Assembly: GCA_026770025.1 (NCBI GenBank)
Contig: JAMXDE010000031.1
Span: forward strand, 558,001 to 622,000
Direction of reading: 5' to 3'
Length of the DNA: 64,000 nt
DNA from: Craspedostauros australis
Taxonomy: Eukaryota > Bacillariophyta > Bacillariophyceae > Mastogloiales > Achnanthaceae
Position 1 is the first letter of the stretch, and every line of letters begins with the position of its first letter. Positions 33,701 through 43,639 of this stretch are shown here, piece after piece. The notes below the pieces were generated by a model. The model had not been told where the DNA came from. It saw only the letters and a program-made list of their open reading frames with translations, and ran no database searches. A program made the translations under genes and the position numbers.

Positions 33701-33959
33701 ACACGCGTCTGACGACTGGAGTTTGGTCGCCAACGAGCAATCCTCTCCCGAACAGTCATCCGATGAGCCTGATGATACAGACAAAGGCGAAGAGGTAGAC
33801 AAAGCGGGCGTTGCGGAGTCGAACAAGGTTCAGGACGCAGACAGTGCAGAAGGTACTGCGAACGTTGCACACGAGGACGAAGCCGAAAAGGATACCGGCA
33901 CGGCCAAAGCGGACGACGCAAATGAAAGCACTGAAACGGCGCAAGCTGATTCCGAATAA
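30777..33959 (+). CDS. TRMO: TrmO-type tRNA methyltransferase fused to a tandem-repeat C-terminus
   Basis: Single exon, 1,060 residues. A hydrophobic segment near residues 22-42 (AMAIAATLVSVASLAVAYVY) looks like a membrane anchor, followed by a basic coiled segment. Residues about 139-281 form a TrmO/YaeB domain: KPIGTVRSIY, GYSHIWVVFIFH, RTPHRFNPVGLTL and GTPVLDIKPF. TrmO methylates N6-threonylcarbamoyladenosine at tRNA position 37 using S-adenosylmethionine. The Ser/Thr-rich middle has no known domain. Residues about 657-917 are twelve copies of a unit with core DVGGFKVAKK, and the end is acidic and disordered. Human TRMO is much shorter. The coding-like frame continues past the TAA for 42 codons (see the entry after it). 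Confidence 0.9.
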   Translation: MCRRRHGHSGAAAHGPAAVASPAMAIAATLVSVASLAVAYVYRQKQKRQAKTIEELEEQLRNQAQSGGQTSRSVDFSAYAGGKKARSSSSSAAGTAGTAGTKPSTDGKENEKQQNTQKKQKKLTLEDTHALYEDGLRVKPIGTVRSIYRLCVGTPRQGLLAPHARGRIDLLNVGNSFAQHSVQGLEGYSHIWVVFIFHLNTQAKSGSSRITTKVAPPALGGKKVGILATRTPHRFNPVGLTLCKLDRVEVEGQNVSLHISGLDLVDGTPVLDIKPFVPVYDTVPPEQVSLPPWVSGGLATQRKVTVTKLAKDELRTILEKHPDALEFYGPQANAPSASKIGGGDAASKPIDATVDDVLGCIQQVLSMDVRSSWQTRKAREGKFQAERAGRVVETAGGTNMVEASEDDASSPTLLCTQQLDNLLVHYSVSESADRKRDTSEGSGAEDTIFVKTIQLLNEPTSSVTSTVRTLPEDKASKSPKVALKHTQYPVQPNNQGKGTLNLPKLKKVVTPTADAKSKAEEDAFHFRDYRRLKKYWNTAATNNTPDGVLPDRPRTGGPGSSSHHSSRRGYGHSDGASIRSSAPSSAATTPTSSPQSHARANRSVMMSGSSINIAKLTAGDNQVDDSKPVEVTTSDESANQNQLPSVVETRPMEADTQDVGGFKVAKKKADEPVAPVSATTADVGGFKVAKKVETPDAAAAATTEDVGGFKIAKKADPPSPATTADVGGFKVAKKADETAPVSTTDVGGFKVAKKVDEPVAAATAATTEDVGGFKIAKKTETEIETPDAAAVAATEDVGGFKVAKKMDEAASPATADVGGFKVAKKTETEIETPDVAAVTATEDIGGFKVAKKADEPVAVTTADVGGFQVAKKAAPAAAVAASTDVGGFKVAKQVELPQQDIETTMTEEVSGFKVAKKDDDAAPTHDESGPPSSSPNGAATTTTTAQEGVAAEDAKAKNEDVDASDVVSDQKNAPTHASDDWSLVANEQSSPEQSSDEPDDTDKGEEVDKAGVAESNKVQDADSAEGTANVAHEDEAEKDTGTAKADDANESTETAQADSE
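32748..33527 (+). repeat. Twelve tandem coding repeats, core DVGGFKVAKK
   Basis: Twelve units of about 16-27 residues each have a nearly invariant core (D/E)(V/I)GGFK(V/I)AKK and a variable Ala/Thr/Pro/Glu spacer (for example TETEIETPDAA, seen twice). Exceptions are GGFQVAKK in copy 10, GGFKVAKQ in copy 11 and VSGFKVAKK in copy 12. The DNA is similar but not identical between copies, which suggests selection on the protein. Confidence 0.95.
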
Positions 33960-34086
33960 AGTGACGAGGATGATGCAAAGGCCACGACCGGTGACATTGA
34001 ATGCACGATCTGTGGCGAGTGCAAGTCCAAGGCATCCTTCTCGCAGAACAAATCAGGACGAAGACATCTCAATTCTCCGACTGCGT
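33960..34086 (+). pseudogene. Remnant of a zinc-motif domain after the TrmO stop codon
   Basis: Directly after the TAA at 33957-33959 the same frame stays open for 42 codons (to TGA at 34086-34088) and encodes SDEDDAKATT followed by ECTICGECKSKASFSQN. In another frame, the next bases encode QIRTKTSQFSDCV. Together these resemble the pattern CxxC...K..FS.NQ....DC of small zinc-binding domains such as Stc1-like domains. The stop and a one-base shift would both have to be recent damage. Readthrough, or chance, are alternatives. Confidence 0.4.
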
Positions 34087-34786
34087 GACTAAAACATCCG
34101 CACAAGTGGCTGCAAATATGGCATGATGAACTGGTGAATAGGTCGTCGACGGGTTGCTGCATGGATGAGCAAACGAAACGACGAATGCAGCAACTCTGAT
34201 ACAATAATCCTAACTGAATGATGAATGTATGATACCCATGAAAACTGGACCATAGAGTCACCATGTGCACGTTTGAATACAATGCGATGCCACTCTTACC
34301 GCTTCCCTACTGTATATTGCGAGCATCTCTTCGCTCATCCAGCCAACAGATGCGCATCACCTACCCACCTCGGCGGCTGACATGTGTTTTCACACGAGGC
34401 AGGCCGAGAACAACGAAACACGCTACACTGAGAGGATCCCACAGCATCTCCTTGGGATGATGGATGGCTGTATCCGACTTCGTACTTGCATGTTACTATG
34501 CTCTCACATCAACAGAGGAATGATGGATGATTTGGATTGGTGCAGGGCAAGTCTGTGACCTTGCGCTTTCAGATTTTGGATCTCGTTTTCTATGTGTGTC
34601 TGTGCGCCAACTCAATCCAGGTGGTGGTCATGCATCTGCCAACCAACAATTTTGGCGCGAAAATCGAAACACGATCAAAATCCACAAACGAAGGCAACAA
34701 GGAACAAAAACAACAACAGTCCCAATCATGACGCGGTAAGGACGCCCCTCCGTTCTATGGATTGACTCCCCCATGGTGACCACCTG
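34087..34786. other. Intergenic region with two mini-uORFs before tRNase Z
   Basis: No gene was seen in most of this stretch. Close to the tRNase Z start are ATG ACG CGG TAA at 34728-34739 and ATG GTG ACC ACC TGA at 34773-34787. The second ends with a TGA that overlaps the main ATG (TGATG). Confidence 0.55.
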
Positions 34787-37612
34787 ATGCCATCATCCTC
34801 TTCGTCAAGACGCACACACGACACGACGAGCACAACATCAATGGGCAAACGAACACCACCCACGATCGTGACTCTTGATGTGCTCACTGACGGTTCCGAG
34901 TTTGCAGGTTCAGGCACCTTGTTCCTTTCAGTGTGGAAGGTCTCCAAAGCGCAACTTGATTTGTTGGGTCGCACCAGGCCTTCCTCTGACGATGATAGCA
35001 ACAGCGAAGACGAAAGCGATAGCGAGAGCAGTGAAGAAAGTGAAAGTGGAAGTGATGGGAGCTGTGACCATGGAAGTGAACAGAGCAGCAACGACTGCAG
35101 TGACAGAAGCAACGATAGCAACGATAGCAACAACGACGACTCCAACGCCAACATGACTCAAGGAGACCAAGCGCTGGCCAACCAACCGGCGGCACAGACG
35201 CAATCTGACGAGGACCTGCAAACCAAGATACGGCAAACGCTGTTCGAAGTGTTTGATCTTTCCCCACCGCTGGCTCGATATGCCATATCGGGCCTGGGAG
35301 ATGGCACCGCTCGGTTATGCGCGGACCAGCGATTCAAACTTTCAGCAACACGCAGCATCTTCCTTCCTCATGCCAGCGGCGCGTGTTGGGACGGGTTGAG
35401 CGCCTTGCTGTTTGCATTGCACAACGCAGGCGCTCCATCGCTGCACCTCGTTTCGCCACCGATCCCTCGTGTCCGCAACGGCAACTCAAGGCCGACTGAT
35501 AAGGTCGAGGCTCTGTCATCGTCGATCCTGTCGAAGCACAAACACCTGGACATACGGACATGTGAGGTGCCGGCTTCGAATGAGAGCCAGATGAAGAGCT
35601 GGTGGCAGGTGTACGATGATGAATTCATCCTCGTTCATGCAAGGGCAGTGACCAAGGACAGCGTTGCGTACATCTTCTCGGTGGTAGATCACACTACACC
35701 GGGAAGTAATAGCAATACGCACGCAGAAGAAGCAACAACAACGAAGACGATACCGACGACGACACCGACGACGACACCATCTTATGTCAACATCCTTACC
35801 GTACCACCAGAATGGGACGGCAACTCCCAAGAACTCGCGCAGATACTGAACGGGCCACTCCCTACTGTGGGTACAGCCACGTCGAAGTTGCGCATTGATT
35901 ACGTCATCCAGTCGCGGCCAGCACAGCATGCCAATGACAGCACGCACATCCGAACCAATGAACAGAGCCATGACAGTCCAACTATCATCACTACCTCTCC
36001 TCAAAATCAATCCGTCGACCCAGCACAATTGATCCAAAGTCAGTCGCTGCTGCGTGCATGTCACAAGGCCGTGCCGACCATGTTTCCTTCGACGACATTC
36101 GAGGATACGTCAGACGACCATGCATCTATGAGCGCGGATGTGAGATCAGACCGCGTTGCAAGCAGGCCCCACCAGCAGTTGCTACTATCCTCCTGCACGT
36201 CGATGGTATTGAAGATGAGGAACCACGAAGAAGTGTTTGTGGACCGTGCGCAAGAGATACGGCAGCGCCGAACCAACGAACGGAAACATCTGGAGCGTTT
36301 CGCAACGTCCTTCAAGTCTTTGAACGACTTTCAGCAACGTATCGATCAAGACGGCGCAGCACAACGACGGAGTCCGACAGTGGCGATCAAAGATGACGAT
36401 GAGATCGACCTTGACGATGACGACGAGGGTCAGGACGAAGATGCTGGCACTGGCGCTGGCGAAAACGAAGCCAGCAAAAGCAACGATGAAAATACAAAGA
36501 CGCCACCCGAAGCCGCACAATACCTTGACCGGGTACTGAACGAACCGCACCTTGTCGTTCTCGGAACTGGCTGCGCTTCGCCGTCAGCGATCCGCGGCGC
36601 ATCGGGGCATGCCGTCGTCTTTCCAGGACAACGAACGGCTTCAGGATCGATGCGCGACGAAGTTCTTTTGTTGGACTGCGGAGAAGCTGTGACGACGATG
36701 TTGCTGAGATATGTCAAGCACGTCGATTGGAAGACGTGCATCAAGGGTATTTGGATTTCCCATGCGCATCTGGATCACTTCGGTGGCCTGCCAACGCTGT
36801 TGCGGGTATTGATGAATGAGTCAGCTTCGAGGCAATCTTCTGCTGATGGTGGGGCAACGGATCCACGAGATCCAGATGAGCGCAACCCGCAAAACACGAA
36901 GTGGCAGCAACCATCGAAAATGCGACGGGTGGAAGCAGAGCCATTGTGGGTCATGGCGCCAGCCAAAGTCCTTGCCTACGTCGACGCCATGCTCCACTTG
37001 GATCGCGGATTCGACAGCAAGAAGAACAAACGATGGTTCGTGCCGCTGATGCATTTCTGTCAGCCACCGCGATCCAGATGGACTTGGTTCCAAAACGTAA
37101 AGGTCAACCACTCCTGCTGTCATCCGTACGGCCTGATCGTGGGGTGGGATGCGATCAACTCGACGGGGCAGCGTGAGTGCCGCTTCTTGTGCTTTTCGGG
37201 CGACACGCGCCCGTGCCACCAGCTTGTCGACGCGTGCCGCAGAGCGCTGGCTTCTACTGCGTCGCGGCTGCCGCTGGCACAGTCGTCAATGTCGCCTGCA
37301 GCAACCCAGTCAACAACACGGCATGACCTCAATCGCATGACGCTACTGCACGAGGCCACATTCAATCGCGACGACGCGGACCAGGCAATTCAGAAGAAGC
37401 ACGCCACTGTGGATGAAGCCATCCGGGTGGGCTTGGACATTCCCACCACGAGGATCCTCTTGACACATTTCTCGCATCGCTACGTCTCACAGGACCCGGA
37501 GTCGCTATTTTACAACCAGGAGTTCATCCGGCAGCAACTCGCGGAACGTAATTTGGGATGCCATACTGCCGCGGTTGGTTTAGCGGTCGATGGCATGATC
37601 GTGAAGCTTTGA
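34787..37612 (+). CDS. ELAC2: Long-form tRNase Z (ELAC2-like)
   Basis: Single exon, 941 residues, within the range of long tRNase Z proteins. The N-terminal half has the degenerate metallo-beta-lactamase domain: ARYAISGLGDGTARLC near 160, then RSIFLPHASGACWDGLSALL, interrupted by an acidic Ser/Asn-rich insert. The C-terminal catalytic half begins VVLGTGCASPS and has DCGEA, the zinc motif SHAHLDHFGG near 658, the Asp of SGDTR near 805, HEATF and LTHFSHRY near 894. The enzyme cleaves 3' trailers from precursor tRNAs in the nucleus and/or organelles. No clear targeting peptide is visible. A Met 18 codons in (MGKRTPP) is a possible alternative start. Confidence 0.92.
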   Translation: MPSSSSSRRTHDTTSTTSMGKRTPPTIVTLDVLTDGSEFAGSGTLFLSVWKVSKAQLDLLGRTRPSSDDDSNSEDESDSESSEESESGSDGSCDHGSEQSSNDCSDRSNDSNDSNNDDSNANMTQGDQALANQPAAQTQSDEDLQTKIRQTLFEVFDLSPPLARYAISGLGDGTARLCADQRFKLSATRSIFLPHASGACWDGLSALLFALHNAGAPSLHLVSPPIPRVRNGNSRPTDKVEALSSSILSKHKHLDIRTCEVPASNESQMKSWWQVYDDEFILVHARAVTKDSVAYIFSVVDHTTPGSNSNTHAEEATTTKTIPTTTPTTTPSYVNILTVPPEWDGNSQELAQILNGPLPTVGTATSKLRIDYVIQSRPAQHANDSTHIRTNEQSHDSPTIITTSPQNQSVDPAQLIQSQSLLRACHKAVPTMFPSTTFEDTSDDHASMSADVRSDRVASRPHQQLLLSSCTSMVLKMRNHEEVFVDRAQEIRQRRTNERKHLERFATSFKSLNDFQQRIDQDGAAQRRSPTVAIKDDDEIDLDDDDEGQDEDAGTGAGENEASKSNDENTKTPPEAAQYLDRVLNEPHLVVLGTGCASPSAIRGASGHAVVFPGQRTASGSMRDEVLLLDCGEAVTTMLLRYVKHVDWKTCIKGIWISHAHLDHFGGLPTLLRVLMNESASRQSSADGGATDPRDPDERNPQNTKWQQPSKMRRVEAEPLWVMAPAKVLAYVDAMLHLDRGFDSKKNKRWFVPLMHFCQPPRSRWTWFQNVKVNHSCCHPYGLIVGWDAINSTGQRECRFLCFSGDTRPCHQLVDACRRALASTASRLPLAQSSMSPAATQSTTRHDLNRMTLLHEATFNRDDADQAIQKKHATVDEAIRVGLDIPTTRILLTHFSHRYVSQDPESLFYNQEFIRQQLAERNLGCHTAAVGLAVDGMIVKL

Positions 37613-40576
37613 CGGCATTCCTCGTACTCGTAGTATGCTGGGAATGGCACAAAGATAGAATCAGCCAAGTCGGTATGTACGCATGATAAACACAACAGAG
37701 TACCTAAACACTGCTCTAACTGCCACGAGAGTGCTGCTGCAATCATCGTCGCAACAGCAGCGACTTTGCCTACAATCGCCGTGATACATAACAGAACGAC
37801 CACACTACAGGCGGAGGAAGAGGAACCAGTGAATGTGCGCGTACGAGCACCCTCGACATGCAATCATGTCTTCCGCAGTATGCAAACTTGGGATGGTACC
37901 AATACAGCGACGGCAGAACAACGTCATCATCACCATTGCCGCCTCTCTCCCTTCCCCTTGAGCCCAGATTTTGCACGTGCACCTTTCGTCTGCGCCATCC
38001 TTCGACTTCAACATGAAAGGTGATCGAATTCACGAGTCGTGGATACGGTTTGGCGGAAGTTCTGAGTTGGTTTTGTTCTCCACGATCGTGGCTTCCTCAT
38101 GCATGCGATGTCACCCTGCGTCTCAGGGTTGTGTGTGAATGTTCCCTCCCACTCAAGGGTTTTGTGTTGCTGTGGAGAATGGGAATGAGTGCCGGTCCCA
38201 GAGCCCATGGTTGAAGCGTTCCCTCCCAGTGTTCATGAAATGGCTCTCTCTGGGGAGGGTTCGCGTCAATTTCTCAAAAGTGGGAAAGGAGTGATGGCTT
38301 TCGGGTGTTTTTTGTTCCACTGTCGCCACATGCAAGGGCTTGAAGCGAACGAATCGGGAAGCATTGCTCTCTCTCTCTCTCTGGTGGTTCTTCATGGGTG
38401 TGGATGAACGATAGATCAACACAGGTAGAGCACGATGGTACGGCAACACTGGATGTGGACGGTATGGCATGGTGCCATGCTCGTGCACAGGCGGATGATT
38501 TCTCTGCTCTGCTCTTGGAGGCATGTACGAACGATGGTTCCTCTCTCGTTGGAGGTTTGTGGGAAAGCAGATGATGCCACGGACAAAAACAACGTCGACA
38601 ATTTTGAACACCAGCAAAGTCCCAGACAGAAAGCCAGATCGTCAACTCAGCAGGCTTGTCCTTGATTGACATGGCGCGGACCAGGTATCTCAACAAGGCG
38701 CACCTGAACGTGGAGTATCATCGCCATCTCATCAAGTGGCAACACCAACAACAGGACCACCAACAACCACCACCACCACTGCCGACAGCACCAACAGCAG
38801 AATCTGGAGGACCGAACCAATACTCACGTGCTTGTACAAGTACCACCTGCTTGACTGAACTCCGCCGCGGACAGGCACAACCTTCTCTTCGTGGTGCATC
38901 CCTTCCCCATGACGGCGCTTGTCGTCGTTACGATCTATTTGTGCCAGCACTCGTGGATTGCGAGAGCGGGGAACGAGGATGAAGATGACTGGCAGGATAC
39001 CACAAGAGGCATCAGATTGAACGCGAACTTGGAAACGCGCAAGAACGGCCAAACAAACGAACAAAACAAACGATTGACTGTGCATGACCATGATGGCAAT
39101 CATACTGTTGGTGGGAATGGTTCCGTGCTTTGAAAATTTGCGTGGGATTCATAGGCAAGATTGCTGTTTGTCCAACGGCTCTTGTCAAAAAATGTGAGCA
39201 AACCCACCAGAGACATAACGTTGGGTATCTATTTTCGTCCACCGTCTTCATAACATCACGCCAATACAGTTGCAGAACCGTTACATGTCCAGCAGGTCCG
39301 CCCAAATCTCGTCACAACAACCCAACCATGATTCGACTCGGAGGCAGGCGGGTCACGAGGTCGTGATGGCTTCGTGGCTTCGTCGGTGTTATCGGAAGAT
39401 GTCCAAGAGGCAAAGACGGAGACAGATCCGTCTTCGACGCTCTGTCATGCCAGCAAGGCCGTCGGAGGCCCCGGTGGCCACAATTGTGGTCACACGGAGA
39501 GCGGCTCCCTCCGCCGATTCATCGTGCTTCTGGCATTCGAACGTTGCTGGTGTTTCCATAAACCGCAACGACCATGGGATGCAACCCATCGTTGTCTGAT
39601 CACAAATCAAGCGATCGCATTCTCATCAAGGAGGTGCGCAAGGTGTGGCACGGTGTGGTTTGATGCGGTGTGAGAAAGTGCGATGGAAATGACAGCACAT
39701 GGCATCGGTGGGCAGCCGTCTTGTGGGTCATCGTGATGGCTACCACGGCAGGTAAGTGCGGCATCCCGTACCTGCCAAAACTGGTCGAAGACAGCATGGC
39801 TGGTGATATATACAGCCCTTGCGTACCTTCGCACACACAAGCAGCCGAGCAACCAAGCTCCAAAGCGACGGCCGCCCGTCCAACGAGCTCAAAATTCGCG
39901 ACACCAATGCAATCCGCTTCAGCGAGACATGGCGCAATGGCGACAGAGGCAACTCCTGCATGCCCGCACAATTGTGTTTCCAGCGACTCCTGTTGCACTC
40001 TCTACTCCGCAGTCGCAAATGGAATGATCATTTGTCATTGAGGAATACAGAGTGCAAGAGGAGTTGCTCGATGCTCAGCTGCTCGGGCATTGGACGTTCG
40101 CTGGGCGGTTGACATCACATCGCTCTGAACGACACCTGTGTAGAGTGGGGAGTATGATGGTACGGTTATATGGTGATATGGTGATGCTGAGGCCATGTTC
40201 CACGAAGCTGATTGGTGCTTCGCGTTTCTATTTTTACTCTGCTCTACTCTGCTGATACTCTGCGCGTTTGCGGCGTTCTACTTCGGGTTCGATTCTGATC
40301 CTGTTCCATGTGATTCCACTGTTGTCTACCACGCGATTCCGTATTCGCTTGGTGGGCGTTTGAATGCAACTGCTCAACCCTGCCTACTTTGCATACAATA
40401 CTGCACTCACAGAGACCCTCTTCCGAAGCACATCCTTTGCCGGCATTCTCTTTTTCTCAACCACCATGGCGTACTTGCGCAGCAATGAAGTATCAATTCT
40501 CGTACTCCATGCTTGTTCATTATAGTAGTTCCTCTCTACGCGCTTACCGCTCCCGTATAGTACATCACGAACAAAT
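37613..40576. other. Gene-poor stretch of 3 kb
   Basis: No gene can be supported. The best ORF starts at 38671 (103 codons, low-complexity QQQDHQQPPPP) and is not convincing. A (CT)n tract lies near 38367-38382. The stretch 39800-40110 has longish ORFs in several frames but no motif. It might contain a decayed gene or a non-coding RNA, but nothing in the sequence shows this. Confidence 0.4.
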
Positions 40577-42472
40577 CTATTGCAGAGACTTTGCTCCCAT
40601 CTTCTTCCACACACCTCTCTCTGCATCCGTTTCCACGAGCTTCGTCACCAACGATGTGACTTCGTCGACCTTGTCCAAAGTGAGCCCACTTGGGTCGGAC
40701 AAGATGGGCAACCAATGATGTTGAACGTGCGGTTTCCATGCCAACAGATCCTGATAGACATCCTGAGCCGTGGTGTGCGATGTCGGTGACAGCTCAACAA
40801 GGTGGCTTGGAATCGCCGCCGCCACGTCTGAGGCCGATTCCTCTTCTGCACCATCTTCTTCGTGCATCCAAATCAATTGCGACATCTCGACACCATGATC
40901 CACGATCATCACGTGTGCTTCGCGGATGAGCTCCAGTTGTTCTCGGAAGGATAGAGGATTCGCGTCCACAACTTGGACGGAGGAGAGGAAGGATCCACGA
41001 TGCATCATTAGTTCACCACGCAGCGCTTCCCATGGATCATCAGATGACTTTGCTGGATGACGCAAGATCACGACTCTGCCCAGTAGCTGTTTCGTATTCT
41101 GCAGCTTGTACCGTTGCAACGCGAAGTTCACGAATTCTTGCATTTGGCCCGGTTGCGGACAGTAGGGTTGCAGAGAATGGTGGACGTTGGCAGCGATCGG
41201 ATTGGAATAGCTCGGCGGGACGAAGTAGGCATGCTCGAAGGAAGTCACCTGTCTCAGCTGATTCCGCCAAAAGATAATGTTGGCAGCGCCAAATAGATCC
41301 TTCCACACTTGATCGTACATCGTCTTTCTGCCATGCTTGTCGAGGAAGATAATTCTGTACTTCTGGTTGGCAGCAGCAGGATCTTCCAATCCAACTTGTT
41401 GCATCATCTGGTAGACATTCCACCAATCTAGCTGGGCGTGGTAAAGGTTGTTGGGATCATACCGATGAACGAACAGTGTGATACCGGGCATGGTACGCTC
41501 GCTGGAGACATTGGATGTGGTTTTCATGCTGTCCAGCACGGAGTTCATGTAGTAGTGGTGGCTTCGCTTGTTCTTGGGTTGGATGGATGGATCCAATGGC
41601 TCTGGGACGGTCCAAACACCTTCCAGGTAGATGATGCGTTGCGTCCCGTCCGAGGTCTTGCCTCGCAATGCTTCGGGTTTGTGCATCTTCACGAGATCAG
41701 GATGGAACTGCAGGCCCTGGAAGTGACAATTGGGAAACGATGGCGAGGGCATGCTGTCTGCATCGAGAACGATGGCGCATCCGTGATCAGGGAATACGAG
41801 GGATGGATCGTGCGCTGCGGCCTTCGCATCTCTGCTGCCGTTATCATTCTCGTCTTCCTTGTCATCTTTGCTGTGGCGAGCTTTCGCAGGAAGCTTGGTC
41901 CACTGCTGCCGTTCAATGCAACTGGCGTAGCCATCGCTTGCCATGACTCTGTGCTGCAGATACTTCGGCGCAACCTGAAACGAAGGTTGCCTCATGACTT
42001 CGTCCAGATGCCCCTTGCGCTCCATCATCTCGCGTTGATTGAAGTGCTTGCTCTTGTAGATGCCTTGCGCATGCTCTGATCCGCCCGCGTTCTGAAACTG
42101 CAATTGCGACGAATGGAGTCGCTGCTGATGGTGGCTCATGCCGGCGCTACTGCTGGACGAGGATGATTGTGTGTAGTCCAGTACGATGATTGTGGTCGTG
42201 ATGATCATGTACACCGCTACGCTGAGGTAAACGAAGGATTTGAGCGGGGATCGGCGTGGATGAAGCGGCATGTGCTGATCATCTTCGCGACACGACGGCA
42301 GCAATGACGTGCAGCAATCGTGGCATGCGTTGCTATCATTGCTCATTCTTGGATCGTGCTGTCCGGAGCCAAGTCCAAATCCATTTGTGTATCGATCCTG
42401 ACGCAAAGGAACGCGGCGTCCTATGAGCGCCGCTCCTTCGTCGTCTTGTATATGGTGCGGAACTGTCAGCAT
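40577..42472 (-). CDS. GT61/DUF563-like glycosyltransferase, type II membrane protein
   Basis: Single exon, 631 residues. A 75-residue cytosolic N-terminus precedes a membrane anchor near residues 76-98 (FVYLSVAVYMIITTTIIVL), then a Ser/His-rich stem and a lumenal domain. From about residue 327 to 560 it follows the DUF563 pattern: LFVHRYDPNNLYHAQLDWWN, VVILRHPAKS and VMIVDHGVEMSQLIWM, where the family usually has a HGA...L motif. GT61 enzymes include plant beta-1,2-xylosyltransferase and animal EOGT. Location is probably the Golgi or ER; the sugar is unknown. A three-codon upstream ORF (ATG GTG TAA, 42487-42479) sits six bases before the start. Confidence 0.82.
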   Translation of the reverse strand: MLTVPHHIQDDEGAALIGRRVPLRQDRYTNGFGLGSGQHDPRMSNDSNACHDCCTSLLPSCREDDQHMPLHPRRSPLKSFVYLSVAVYMIITTTIIVLDYTQSSSSSSSAGMSHHQQRLHSSQLQFQNAGGSEHAQGIYKSKHFNQREMMERKGHLDEVMRQPSFQVAPKYLQHRVMASDGYASCIERQQWTKLPAKARHSKDDKEDENDNGSRDAKAAAHDPSLVFPDHGCAIVLDADSMPSPSFPNCHFQGLQFHPDLVKMHKPEALRGKTSDGTQRIIYLEGVWTVPEPLDPSIQPKNKRSHHYYMNSVLDSMKTTSNVSSERTMPGITLFVHRYDPNNLYHAQLDWWNVYQMMQQVGLEDPAAANQKYRIIFLDKHGRKTMYDQVWKDLFGAANIIFWRNQLRQVTSFEHAYFVPPSYSNPIAANVHHSLQPYCPQPGQMQEFVNFALQRYKLQNTKQLLGRVVILRHPAKSSDDPWEALRGELMMHRGSFLSSVQVVDANPLSFREQLELIREAHVMIVDHGVEMSQLIWMHEEDGAEEESASDVAAAIPSHLVELSPTSHTTAQDVYQDLLAWKPHVQHHWLPILSDPSGLTLDKVDEVTSLVTKLVETDAERGVWKKMGAKSLQ

Positions 42473-43639
42473 GATGGTTTACACCATGAACGCGATGCGC
42501 TGCGATCCGATGCGATGGCGTCAAAAGCAGCAGAAGATCCAGAGTAAGACAGTATGGTCGTTGGGTTCTCTCACGATGTTGGCTGAGATGTGATGTGATG
42601 AGATGTTGTGATTGAAGCAAAAGACTGTTGTTTCACGAGAGCTGCGAGACGAGAACGGTGGGATTACCGATGCATGTACATGGAGTAGATGAGATAAGTG
42701 TGGGAGAGCAAGAAGGATACTCATCATCGAATGGATAGCACCAGCAGCAGCGGCAGCAGCAGCGGTGAGGTTACGCCCATGGATCGCCATCTCGTCACGA
42801 TGCAAACAACTCACTTCTTCGTCTTGCGTTTGTTGTTGATTTTTCACAAATCGAGGTGCACCATGTAGGTGCGCCTTGGTATTTCTTGTTTAGATGGATC
42901 GTGTCACAACATGGCGCACTTTGTTGCACATGCAAGTCATGTGCCTCTCTTCCTCATCAATCATGCCTCCAAATGCCCTCCTGTTGTGCTCGATCTCTGG
43001 TCTCTCTTTCTCTTTGGAGAGACTGAGGGGAACCGGCATCGTTTGCTCTCCAATCCATTGCAATCAACATTCCACGATTAGTGGCGGCCGTGCACCATGA
43101 GACCTTGTTGGACGAGTCCATATTGCGCAACAAGGAGACTTGTGAGGATCGGAGTGTTTCGCTAATGGCGCTTTGGATCATGTATTCTATGGTACATCGC
43201 CATAGCGCTCCAGGAAGAAGACTCTGATGGTGCACCGCCACTCGAAGTGAGGGTTGAACAGCGAAGAGAGCCGCACACGAGCATTTTGTGAGCAGCGAGT
43301 TTCCGAAACGTGTTTGTCGCCACGATCCAAGAGTGACATCGTAGCGTGGGTTTCGAGACCAGAGCGAGAGATCGCTCACCAAAAGCAGGCACCGAGACAA
43401 GGCAAAGCGAGACAGTCTGCGTCAGACACTCCACCTCTTCCCAACTCAAGGCCAAAGACAAGGCAAGATGCCTCGCATGAAGCTTGCATGAATTACAGAC
43501 AAGAATAGTGCTGAGAAATGAATGTTCGTATTGTTCTGCTCCACCATGCTTGCACTTGGCCCAAGGGAACCAGGCTGCTCGATTCCAAATGCGCGCAGTA
43601 CAACTCTGAATTCATCTTCGATACACATAGCCTGCGGCA
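42473..43639. other. Intergenic region, no gene seen
   Basis: This holds the presumed promoter and leader of the GT61-like gene (minus) and the 3' flank of the ankyrin gene. A CAG/CAGCGG-rich run lies near 42740-42765. Short ORFs are unconvincing. Confidence 0.45.

Noticed and set aside
32699-33826. 375-codon minus-strand ORF opposite the TrmO repeats
   Set aside because: The antisense of a repeat array stays open because the repeat lacks stops in that frame.
38671-38982. 103-codon ORF starting MARTRYLNK
   Set aside because: Low-complexity Gln/Pro content, no domain and no conserved-looking frame. Another frame nearby (38891-39133) is equally open.
40280-40305. GGGTTCGATTC resembling a tRNA T-loop
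   Set aside because: The flanking bases do not pair as a T-stem and no acceptor or anticodon arm was found.
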